This document shows positions 34,958 through 44,704 of a DNA stretch of 64,000 bases, piece after piece (the first letter of the stretch is position 1; each line of letters starts with the position of its first letter). The stretch covers positions 24,581,501-24,645,500 of the forward strand of contig NC_089038.1 of assembly GCF_034140825.1 (NCBI RefSeq). The letters are read 5' to 3'. The stretch comes from Oryza sativa Japonica Group. Lineage: Eukaryota; Streptophyta; Magnoliopsida; Poales; Poaceae. Made by a program: the position numbers and the translations under genes. The notes beneath the pieces are model-generated. The model was not told where the DNA came from. It saw only the letters and a list, made by a program, of their open reading frames with translations, and did not search any database.

Positions 34958-35531
34958 TGATTGTTGATCAAAGTAGTATCTTGTAGACCGTGTTAGAGTC
35001 CAAAAGTGCTTATATTTTGGAACGGATAAAGTATCCAACTGTGAACAAAGAAAAAGGGGCAAATGATGAATACTGGATTGGCATGTAGGGATGTGGGTGT
35101 TGCCAGTGCAGGTTTTGGCGCTTCAAGGGCTTGGCTGATATCTAAAGTGTGAGCTTGGTGTTGCTTTGCTTGGTTTGGCGGTGCATCCAATGATGTCGTG
35201 ATCGCCATGGAGTCGGAGCTGCTGGGTCGTTGGGCGGCAAGCTCGGCAACGATGACACGTGCCTTGTGATGTCAACGTTGTGTGCCGCTTCTTCAATATC
35301 TCGACATCGATGTTCGCTGTTAGATTCCGCCTTTGTTTTCGTTGATAGTTTGGCTAGAGTTGTGTGGAGTTCCGTGTGCTGTGTGGATGTACCGGTCGCG
35401 GTTGAAGGACTTGGCGAGTCTCTACTCGTTGAGAGGTTATTTTTTTCTTTTTCTATAGCTTGTCTGGGTTTTTACTCATGCTTGATGAAATATAATTGTC
35501 AGTTCTCCTATCGGTTTAGTTTTTTAAAAAA

Positions 35532-36563
35532 GAGTAAATTACGTTGACGGTACAAGAACTTGGTAGGTGGGTGCGAGTAGGTGCAAAAACTTGAAAACCG
35601 AGCGTAGCGGTACAATAACTTGGCTAGGTGGGTGCGCTCATGGTGCAAAAGTTGCCACGCCATTGTTTGGTAGAAAGATTGCAAAGATCTAGAGGTCCCG
35701 CCGCCGCCCACCGCGGCGTCGACGGAGCAGCCTGAGGCCACCGAGCAGGCGACCTCAACATCCTACGGGTTCGGCAACACCGGCGGCGCCATGACCATCG
35801 CCGCATCCGCTGCTAGCTCCTTCCTTCCACATTCGCTGGGCGCAGATCGAGTCTCTGCAATATCAAGTCCCTGTCTCCAACCTTGTGGCTAGTACCATTA
35901 GATCACTTCATTGCATTGTAATAACAAATAACAGGATATTCAAGTGAAAGACCAAAATAATGCAGCCATCGTACAGATCAATGAGACCTTAACTTTGCAA
36001 TCATCCATCAATTGAACGAAAAATTGAAATCTACAACCATTGGCAAGTGATTTACCATAACAAGGAGCAGATGCTCCAAGAACTCGGCGAGTCGGAGCCA
36101 TCCCAAAGCTTGAGGCAATCACGTCGACAATAGCAGTTTGTGGACTTGAATTGGTTTGGTTATTGGTTTAGGGCTTGAACTAGTGTGGCACACTGAGCCC
36201 TTGTCGCTGCCGCGATGTAGTTGCACGGTTTCCCTCGTTGTCGTCGCCACCGCCGCTGCGTCCCACCAGCGCAACCACCTCTCGATCAGGATCACGTCAA
36301 GAAAGATGAAAGGAGATATGTGTACGTCAAGAAATCATATTAGGTGTTTTTCTATAAAATGAAATAGTTCTTTTGCATCAAAGCCGATGCGGCAATTGTG
36401 CTAAGGTGGAATAGTAACGTGGCAATTTTTGTTTACGTAGCAACTTTTGCACCATGAGCGCACCCATCTAGCCAAGTTATTATACCGCTACGCTCGGTTT
36501 TCAAGTTTTTACACCTAATCGCAGCCAGCTGCCAAGTTTTTATACCATCAACACAATTTACTT
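35532..36563. mobile_element. Mutator-like element with an inner GC-rich segment
   Basis: Inverted ends of about 130 bp (35532-35663 and 36433-36563) start GAGTAAATTACGTTGA and AAGTAAATTGTGTTGA and share CTTGAAAACCGAGCGTAGCG. The flanks are A-rich, so the 9-bp duplication is not decisive. The inside (about 35690-36330) holds GC-rich stretches, one reading YGFGNTGGAMTIAASAASS on the plus strand, that look like captured host sequence; the source gene is not recognised. There is no transposase. Confidence 0.7.
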
Positions 36564-36936
36564 AAAAAAAAATACTGCTGTTGGTGCTGCTGGCTGCTAT
36601 GCAGCAACCGACCAGGAGCGACATGAACGGCCGCAGACGGCCCAGCGGGAAGGAGAAGGAAGCCAACCAGCACTACCGAACAGTCTCTATTTTCAATAGA
36701 CTACTTGCTACTTTATGGTGAGCCGGAAAAATAACCAAGGGAAATGACTTTACAATAGAAAATGGTAGGCGATGCTAAAGCGCGGATAAATATTCCATCA
36801 TCCTAGAGAAAAAAAAACTCCAATCCTTCATTAGCAGTTTGGCACCATTGCTTGGGCCGGGTTAGCATCTGCCCGACATATTGCGGAAGGCCGGAAGCCC
36901 ATCCACATTAATATAGCACATTTAAGCTTTCCTGGG

Positions 36937-38084
36937 GGAATAAGTTCTCTTTACGTCCCTTATCTTGAAGCTCAGTTCGAATTTTGCCACTAAACCGTAA
37001 TACCAGATATAACGCCCTCAAATAACAATGTATGGGAGATCCCATGGTAATATAGCTGCTGGTTTCATCCGATGTGACTAGTTGATCGGAGTCAACAACA
37101 CCAAGTCATCATGGGACCCATGTGGAGGCAGTGGGCCCTACATTTCAGGGTCCCTTATATCTCTCTCCCTACCCTCTGTTTCCCATCTCACTAGGGCGGC
37201 GGGTGGTAGGAAGGATGGCGGCCGGCGAGGAGAAGCTAGCTTGACAAAGGAGCACACACGAAGGCCGGTGAAGAGGGGGAGCATTAGGATGGAACAACGC
37301 CGAGGTGACGGACATGCCGGTGAAGTCTGTCTCCGGAGAAACTCCATCGAGCTCGAGCTCACTAGATGTGTTGCTCCATCTTCGCCAAGATCCGCAATCT
37401 CCAAGCCAGAGTGGCGCCATGTGCCAATCCTCCCCTCTCTCGTCGATTATGAGGAGAAGCGATGGTGGTGGCTATCGACTACGGCCTCCCCGTCCCACGG
37501 ACCCCGACAAACGACAGCGGCAAGGCAAACAAGAAGGAAGGCGAGGCCCGGGGCAGCAAGGAGAGGGGAAGGCAACGCCGTGCTCCCAGGGCCTCCCTGC
37601 TCTCTTCCCCTCCGCCGTTGCCGCCACGGCGGTGGCTTGGGCATCCCCGACCTCTACCATGAATTCTATATTCCCTCTTTCGTCTCCTTTTTTTCTCGTA
37701 CCACCATTGGCCACGGCTGCTGCATCTGAGCCGCCGCTGTCTTCTCTGTCTCAAGGGTGCCTCTTCTTCTCTATCGAGGGCCACAGAGTGTGGATGACAA
37801 GCTTAGCCATCCCGCTCCACACCGCCATCGTTTTGTAGTGAGAGAAATTGCGGGAGAGAGAACACAAGCTGGAGGGAGATGGGAAGAAAGGGGAGAGAGG
37901 TGAAAGAAGACTGGGTTGCTGAAATATGGGTCTTATACTGACTCAATCATCACGTTAGCTAAAATTGAAGACTATATTGCCTTTAGCCAAAATTATAAGA
38001 AAAAGGATATCTTATATTTAGTATTGTCTCATGATAAAATTTGAACTGGACGTCAAGACGAGGAACCTGGAGTGAACTTATTAC
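36937..38084. mobile_element. Probable Mutator-like element related to 25566-26993
   Basis: The left end GGAATAAGTTCTCTTTACGT and the inverted right end AATAAGTTCACTCCAGGT stay alignable for about 80 bp (both include CAGTTCRAATTTT). The end sequence is like that of the element at 25566. No clear target duplication is found. The GC-rich inside (37190-37830) has ORFs in several frames but nothing recognisable. Confidence 0.5.
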
Positions 38085-39597
38085 ACTCAAGAGGAATGCT
38101 CCAAGAAACCCATGAAGCGGAACCGCAGATTGGCCGGAGCGGCCTTGCTGGCCCAAACGCTCGTCACCGTCGACAACCTCGTGCGGCTAACCTCCAACTT
38201 GCCGCGAGCAACACTCGCATCGGTCCGGTCCCCGCTTCGCAAGCCCCAAAGCTCGGCGGCCACCGATTTTTCTCCCCCCACCGTCTCCATGCACGCTCAC
38301 ACATGAAGAACCGAGGAACGGCACGCAGGCAAGGGGCATCTCTAGGGGCGCGGGGGCGCGACGAGACCGATGGCCACAGCACCGCACCCACCGGTGGGCG
38401 TCGCGCCGAGCACGCACGCACGCACGCACGCCTCGTGTCGAGGGCTCGCCCCGATCTCGATCCCGAGCAAGGACAAGGTACGCGCGCTCCTCGGTCGCGC
38501 GTGTCACACAACCCGCGAGGGGGCCACACACACACACGGAGTACGTGCCTCGGCCGAACCACCCGCTGCTTGCTGCATCCCGTCCCGTGCGTTCCGTGGT
38601 CCTCCTCCGTGTCGCGCCGACTCCGGGGTAGCAGTAAAGATTCTCTTCTAACCGCGCGCCGCCTGTACGTGCATATATGCACGGTCCCCGTCTGCTCTCT
38701 CCAACTCCCAACTCCCAAGTCGGCCTAGCGTTCCACCGCTCTGCACGGCAGGATGGCAGCTAGGCTCTGGCCCGTAAGTAAAACTGTAGTATGCGTAGCT
38801 TGTTGCTGCGAAATGGCATGGCGCCAAGTCGCGAACAAACGCGTCCAAATTGGAGGAGTAATTAAAGTAGACACACTATATGTTTCAGTGCGCCGTATCA
38901 TTTTCTCCGGGACTTTTCAGCTTTACTGCCGCGCTCCTATCACAATAGCCCGGCAAATCCTGTGATTGCCCCCGGCGCATATAATTGCCTTTTACACGTC
39001 GTGACCTGCATTCCTGCAGCAAAGACACAGGCAAAACGTACGTACGTGCTGCACTTCACCTCCGAACTGGGCTGTTGCTAGAGCTAGTGTATTCTGGGGG
39101 CGTCGCTTGCCTGAAAGAAAGACACAGTTGTGGCGACCGGCGCCGTACTATACAGCGAACGTCTGAACTCTGAACATTTCTGAAGGAGAACAGAAAAAAA
39201 AAAAACAGCGTTTCCGAAGCAGCCGTGCCGGAGGTCAAAGCTGAGCGAGCACACAACCGGTGGTCAAAAGCCCAATCGCCGTTCTGCTGGACTCTTGTTT
39301 AGTTTCCACAAAGCCCTAGATGATCCCCATGTGATCTCTGCTTTTCATCGGTGCTAACAACCATTTTTATGTTAAGTTACTGCGCGCGGCAGTAAGAGTT
39401 ATGACTTGGTGTGAAACTGTGAATCTGAGCACAAGTATTTACACGGTGATTTCGTGGTAAATTCAGTGCAAAGTAGTGGGAAGAGAGCCAAGTGATCGCT
39501 CCTCCGATCCTTTTTTGAGCTGCCATTAGGCCGTTTTTTCTGGTACTAGAAGGATGTCTCAGCTTTTAATCTTAAAAGGAGATTTGCATAATTGATC
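38085..39597. other. Gene-poor, partly GC-rich interval
   Basis: The region 38100-38730 is GC-rich with overlapping ORFs on both strands and a short (ACGC)n tract near 38412-38432. No domain, signal peptide or splice pattern supports a gene. The rest is AT-rich and featureless. Confidence 0.4.
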
Positions 39598-39600
39598 TAA

Positions 39601-39845
39601 GAGCAAGTTTAATAGTATAGCCAACTATTAGCTTCAATTTATCTATAGCTAATCTAATAGCTCATTCATACAATAGTTACATACTACAGTATTAATACCT
39701 GGTCCTACCTGTCATACACACATTGTGTTTTGGAGTCCGTACTACAGCTGATTACAAATCTGTAGCCCGCTGCTCTTCTCTCCCCCTCATTTATCTTCTT
39801 AAAATATGTTTGTAGCTGGCTTATAGTCTGCTATTGTACCTGCTC
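39601..39845. mobile_element. Tourist-like MITE, GAGCA-ended family, copy 1
   Basis: 245 bp with ends GAGCAAGTTTAATAGTATAGC and the inverted GAGCAGGTACAATAGCAGAC, flanked by TAA (39598-39600 and 39846-39848). Confidence 0.8.
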
Positions 39846-40837
39846 TAATGTTGAAATGACTTCAATACGCTGACAAGTGATTAACTACAAATTAAGTAGT
39901 GAATGGTCTTCTTTATGTGCCAAAGTATAGCACAAAAAGAAAACACGTCTTCATGCTAAGTTTGAATCGTGCGAAGTTTGAATGGTGAACTAGTAGTTCT
40001 TAAAGAACAAACACGTTAATTCTGCTTCAACTTCGGAAAGAATCTGAATGTAATTGTACTCAAATCAACTAATCAAGCGAAGTCTTGTAGACTGTAATGC
40101 TAGCCTACAGCTCTCATGTCACCTATCACATTTGCCAACATGTCATCTTCGTCAAGGATCCCAAAAGTAGTAATTCTCAAGAAAAACAGTTTTTTAACGA
40201 AACATATCGGTTTTACTTTACAGTGGTCATCTCAACTCTCAAGTTTTCAAAACAGGGGACAGGCCATTGAAAAAATAAATAAATATTAACTTCCAAAACC
40301 TGAAAAAGAAAATGCTTGATAAATGAGCTGATCATCCAAGTGCAAAGTAGACATAAATGATCCTTCAGTATACTTCTTCCATTATGGTTGACAAGCTCAA
40401 TACATATGAATTTCCATGCCTGAAACTTCAGGCTGCTATCAGATGCTGCCATTTCAGTTACAGAAGAAGCAGATAAACTACAAGTTCTTCACAACTTCTT
40501 ACAAAAATGTGACGAAAACTAAGCATTAGCACTACTTCTTGCTACTACTAGTATTGCTGCGTATATATATATCCAAATAATAACATTTGGTCAGGGGGGC
40601 AAAATTTGCTTGCACACGTCCGTGCACGCTGCTGGAGACATAGGTACAAGGACAGAATCACAGAAGTTAACGAAAAAGAAAAAGAGAACACATGATGGAT
40701 CGATCAGCTTCTCCTAGCATCACGCTTCAGTAGATGTTGTTTGCTGCTGCTGCTGCTGCTGGGACATGGAGATGTAAGCAGAGCTGAAAGTCTCATGGTT
40801 TCTCATGCTATCTCTAATCAGGGCTGGTTTAGCTGAA

Positions 40838-41188
40838 TCAGTTGTGTATCGGCCTCCGCCTCCTCACTGAGCTATAGTCCATGGTCATGAACGACCTCAT
40901 CTGCGTCCTCTCCTCCTCCCACTGCTCCCCGTGCTGCTTTCTGTCATGCAGCCTGATGGCACCTGCTCGATCAATCCACAAAGAACAAAGATTTGTTTTA
41001 TTTTTCAGAACTCAACAATCTTTCAAGTTCTAACACTAGGATGAACAAGTGATAGATTAAGATAACTGATCATGTTGATCAGAAAACGACTTACCGACAC
41101 CTGCCTGCTGCTGAAGTGATGAGCTGAAGATCAGCAAGAACACCAACGCAACCAGCCTCACAATCCCTGAAGCTGGTAATAACCTCAT
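40838..41188 (-). CDS. RGF/GOLVEN/CLEL-type secreted peptide precursor
   Basis: Two exons, 41095-41188 and 40838-40962, encode 72 residues. Residues 9-25 (IVRLVALVFLLIFSSSL) form a signal-peptide core after MRLLPASG. A charged middle follows (KQHGEQWEEERTQ), and the last 13 residues are DYSSVRRRRPIHN. A C-terminal DY followed by a basic stretch and P-x-H-N just before the stop is the hallmark of root meristem growth factor (GOLVEN/CLEL) peptides. In that family a sulfotransferase modifies the tyrosine and proteases release the 13-mer; receptor kinases sense it to control root meristem size and gravitropism. The start is the first ATG after a TATA box. It is too short for most ORF calls. Family membership is inferred from the C-terminal motif; the exact peptide number is unknown. 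Confidence 0.82.
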
Positions 41189-41264
41189 GATAGCTGCCTT
41201 CAGTTAATCTTCAGTGATCACCTGTGCCAACCTCTCACCTCCTCCTGCATCCGTATGCAACTGA

Positions 41265-41274
41265 GTATATATAG
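41265..41274 (-). promoter_or_regulatory. TATA box of the RGF-like peptide gene
   Basis: CTATATATAC on the minus strand, about 80 bases upstream of the ATG at 41188; it predicts a leader near 50 bases. Confidence 0.6.
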
Positions 41275-41960
41275 AGCAAGGCTCCAAGCTAGTGATCGCT
41301 ATTCAGTTCAGCTAGCTAGTCAAGGGCAATGGAGAGCAGACAGCTCGTAAGTCAAATTAAGGACACACACAGAGAGAGATATATATATCGCTAGTAGCTG
41401 CAGGTACAGAGAGAGAGAGAGCTCGTGTAGATTTATTACCTCCATCCTGTCCCCCTCGCTGGGCTTGTGGCATCGGGAGAACGACGCATCCCATGACCCA
41501 TGGGGGAAGAATCTATAAGCATTGGCTGCTTGCCATGGCTTTCCTGGGGACGAGAGCTCGTCGAGCTAGTTTAATGGCGCCTCTCATGTGAGCGCCACTC
41601 GCCCCAGTGAAAAAAACCACATGGCACTAGTCTAAATGAGTCCCCTGGCACGCTCGCGAATTCCGAAGCAGAGATTAATATGTGGTTTAGTAGTGACTAG
41701 TGGGGTGATGAGGGATTTGGTTTTGAATTCGCAAAAGGTATCAGTAGGCCATGACTAGTCGAGCAACTATGCAATCGATCATTCTACTAATATGATCGAT
41801 AATAGAATGAGATACGAGTTATTCCCAAGCAGAAGCAATTATACCCCCTTAATTCTATTACTAGTAATCAAAATGGTATTATAAATATATACGGTCTATA
41901 GGATAGGAAAAAGGTACTCCTAGAAGGTTAGATCACTAGTCGAGACCACCGTAAAAACTA

Positions 41961-42229
41961 CTCCCTCCGTTTCAGATTATAAGATATTTTAACTTTGATC
42001 AAAGTCAAACTGCTTCAAATTTGACTAAGTTTATAAAAAAATAGTAATATTTTCGACTCAAGATAAATTTATTATAATAATATATTTAATTATTAATTTA
42101 ATAAAACTAATTTAGTAATACTAATGTAGTAATGTAAATATTACTATATTTATCTATAAACTTAGTCGAACTTAAAACAGTTTAACTTTGACCAAAGTCA
42201 AAATATCTTATAACCTGAAACAAAGGGAG
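41961..42229. mobile_element. Stowaway MITE
   Basis: 269 bp with ends CTCCCTCCGTTTCAGATTAT and the inverted CTCCCTTTGTTTCAGGTTAT, flanked by TA (41959-41960 and 42230-42231). Inverted GATCAAAGTCAAA-like arms are visible inside. Confidence 0.88.
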
Positions 42230-42249
42230 TATTATCGTTTAATTTAGTA

Positions 42250-42541
42250 CTCCCTTCATCTACTTTTGATAGTCATATTTTCAAACCTGAAAATTTTATT
42301 TTTGATAGACATATTTCAATCCAACTACCTATCATTTTAATGACTTTATCGGATTTAATGCATAACTCTCCATTCTTCCACACATGATTGGCTACATGGG
42401 CATCGAGAAATGTAAATATTAATGAATCGCTTGTTTATGAGGAATGACTAGTAGCATGTTTAAATAGATGATAAGTAGAATTGCTTATCCTTGATCTGTG
42501 TGCCATGAAGAAATATAACTATCAAAAGTAGTTGGAGGGAG
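42250..42541. mobile_element. Stowaway-like MITE
   Basis: 292 bp with ends CTCCCTTCATCTACTTTTGA and the inverted CTCCCTCCAACTACTTTTGA, flanked by TA (42248-42249 and 42542-42543). Confidence 0.85.
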
Positions 42542-42735
42542 TACTTGCTAGCTAGCACATTCATTGTTCTAGCTACTTCAGTTAGCCTCATGGCCTCTTG
42601 AGTGTAGGTTAATTGCTGCTTGGATTTGCTCAAGATTCGCCATTCCAGTGTCATGCAACTCTGGTATATAAATCGCAATGCCATTAGATTGAATGATTGA
42701 TGTATACCTAGCTAGCTGCTAGTTGTGAGCACTTA

Positions 42736-42979
42736 GAGCAGGTACAATAGTAGGCTATAAGCCAGTTGTAAATATATTTTAATGAGATAAATGAGGTGAG
42801 AGAAGAGCAGCGGGATATAGATTTATAGTCAGCTGTAGCACGGACTCTAAGACGCAGTGTGTGTATGACAGTTGGGACCAGTTATTAATAGTGTAGTAAG
42901 TAACTATTGAATGAATGAGCTACTAGATTGGCTATAGATGAATTGGAGATAGTAGTTAACTACACTATTAAATTTGCTC
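42736..42979. mobile_element. Tourist-like MITE, GAGCA-ended family, copy 2
   Basis: 244 bp with ends GAGCAGGTACAATAGTAGGC and the inverted GAGCAAATTTAATAGTGTAG, flanked by TTA on both sides (42733-42735, 42980-42982). It is the same family as 39601-39845 in the opposite orientation; the pair brackets the RGF-like gene. Confidence 0.82.
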
Positions 42980-43441
42980 TTAGGTTGGTTGTCCTGAGAG
43001 CTGTTTTTAAGCTGAAAAAGGAGGGTGTGCTACTGCCTCCGGCGGCTGCTTTAAGTACCCTGATTGTTTGTGAAAGTAGATACAGTGGTGGTCAGGATAG
43101 ATCATACCTTGATCCTGTTCTTTTCTATCGGAACAAACGTTTTGGGATACGTTTTGCTTACCCTTTTCTTTCTTTTTTGAAGCTTGTCGTCAGTATCGGT
43201 ATGCATAGACAGCTTCGTGATGAATGCAACATCATTGGGTAGCTAGAGCTGCTGATAGGGTCATATATTCTACTTGAATTGGCCGTGCTGAAGTTGTCTT
43301 TAGTTGGAGCAGACATTTCGTTGCTGCCTGTGGATATGCTTTGCGAAAGTAGATGAGATAGCGATCGAGATTGTCAATTACATAATAGCATGATGATGCC
43401 GCGACCATTTCCTATATTATACTAGTGAAGTATTCGACATA

Positions 43442-43582
43442 CTCCCTCCGTTTCACAATGTAAGTCATTCTAGCATTTCCCACATTTATACCGTTTCACA
43501 ATGTAAGTCATTCTAGCATTTCCCACATTTATATATAAATGTGGGAAATGCTAGAATGACTTACATTGTGAAACGGAGGGAG
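43442..43582. mobile_element. Palindromic Stowaway MITE with a duplicated arm
   Basis: Ends CTCCCTCCGTTTCACAATGT and the inverse, flanked by TA (43440-43441 and 43583-43584). The left arm is present twice in tandem (the string CCGTTTCACAATGTAAGTC starts at 43448 and 43491), while the right arm is single and pairs almost perfectly. Confidence 0.85.
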
Positions 43583-43660
43583 TATATAACTAGCTCACCT
43601 CGACCATGCTAAACAAGAGCTGCATGCACATCAAGGCTAATGAAGATAATATGCATCTTA

Positions 43661-44288
43661 GGTGGTGTTTAGAAAGGAGGGACTAAACTCTAGTCCCTCT
43701 CACAAACCTGTTTGGTTGCTGCCCTGAGGAGAACTTGCCTGATGGAAGAGGAGCCCGAGCCTTGCCTGAACCTTGTTTGGTTGTTGCCCTGAGGGCCCTT
43801 TCCACCTGCCTAGCCTAATCCATCTCAGGTGTGCAATTAGCCTCGTCCAGGCGACCAAAATAGGTGGGCTGAGCTCCAGGCGGCAGCATCGGTTGATAAT
43901 CACCGCCGTAATGCCTGCCGAGAATACGCGTTGATGCAAACCACCACCGCCTCCTTGCTGGATTCACCATCGTCGTAAGAAGAAACCTTTTTTTAGGGTT
44001 TCCAATCAGAAGGAATGATCTATAGATTAATGCTGTCTAATGGGAAGTGTTATAAACACTTTTTTACTCAAAGCACACTGTTTTGCGCCTACTAATTTTC
44101 CTCAGGCACGTTTAGTTTCAGGACTTCAACCAAACAGAACCTACTCAAGGATGCCCCATGGCCATCAGGCAACAGGCACCAAAATTTCAGGGAACTCTCA
44201 GGCGCCACTTTTGCTCAGGCAAGTAGCTCAGGGTAGAAACCAAACAGGCTTTAAAATTTTTGTGAGAGCCTCCTTCCCAAACACCACC
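43661..44288. mobile_element. PIF/Harbinger-like element
   Basis: 628 bp with ends GGTGGTGTTTAGAAAGGAGG and the inverted GGTGGTGTTTGGGAAGGAGG, flanked by TTA (43658-43660 and 44289-44291). The inside repeats CCTGTTTGGTTGCTGCCCTG-like strings in both directions, a second layer of inverted repetition. No transposase frame. Confidence 0.75.
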
Positions 44289-44704
44289 TTACTTAAGTCA
44301 CTGTACCTGGGCTAACATCGACCTACAAGAAGAAAAGTGGAAACAAAACAAGCGCAGTACGCATTTACACATGTTTTGAATTTCAGAAGAGAAGCAAAAA
44401 CAGAAACACCTCGAACAAGACAGTAGCGTTTACCTCATGAAGAAGTAACCCATGGCACAAGTCTTTTCTAGGAGCTTATTATACTTTGTCCAACTATGTA
44501 ATGCAAAAGATAATAGAATCATCATATGAGCTAATTCACTACAATGTTCATGAACTCGAGTCATGACTTATAGCCTAATACAGCTTTGCTCCAGCAAAAA
44601 AATAAGTTCTTTGCTTAACTACAATTGACTGAAGGGGAACAAAATTATCCCCAGCAGGGGTGCACAATCTTAATTCATGGCTTCTTGTAATGTTGCCAAT
44701 AATA

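Larger units (their letters stand above)
33415..35031. mobile_element. Stowaway MITE split by a Helitron
   Basis: The left part (33415-33589) starts CTTCCTCCGTTCTAAAATAT and is preceded by TA (33413-33414). The right part (34958-35031) ends with the inverted match to it, CTTTATCCGTTCCAAAATAT when read on the minus strand, followed by TA (35032-35033). Together the two parts make a normal MITE of about 249 bp. Confidence 0.8.

Noticed and set aside
37082-37838. A protein gene in the GC-rich inside of the 36937 element
   Set aside because: Overlapping frames on both strands, no recognisable domain, and the stretch lies between inverted repeats.
38072-38728. A gene at the 218-residue plus-strand ORF
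   Set aside because: Composition is repeat-like (THART runs from an ACGC tract), competing ORFs lie on the other strand, and there is no domain.
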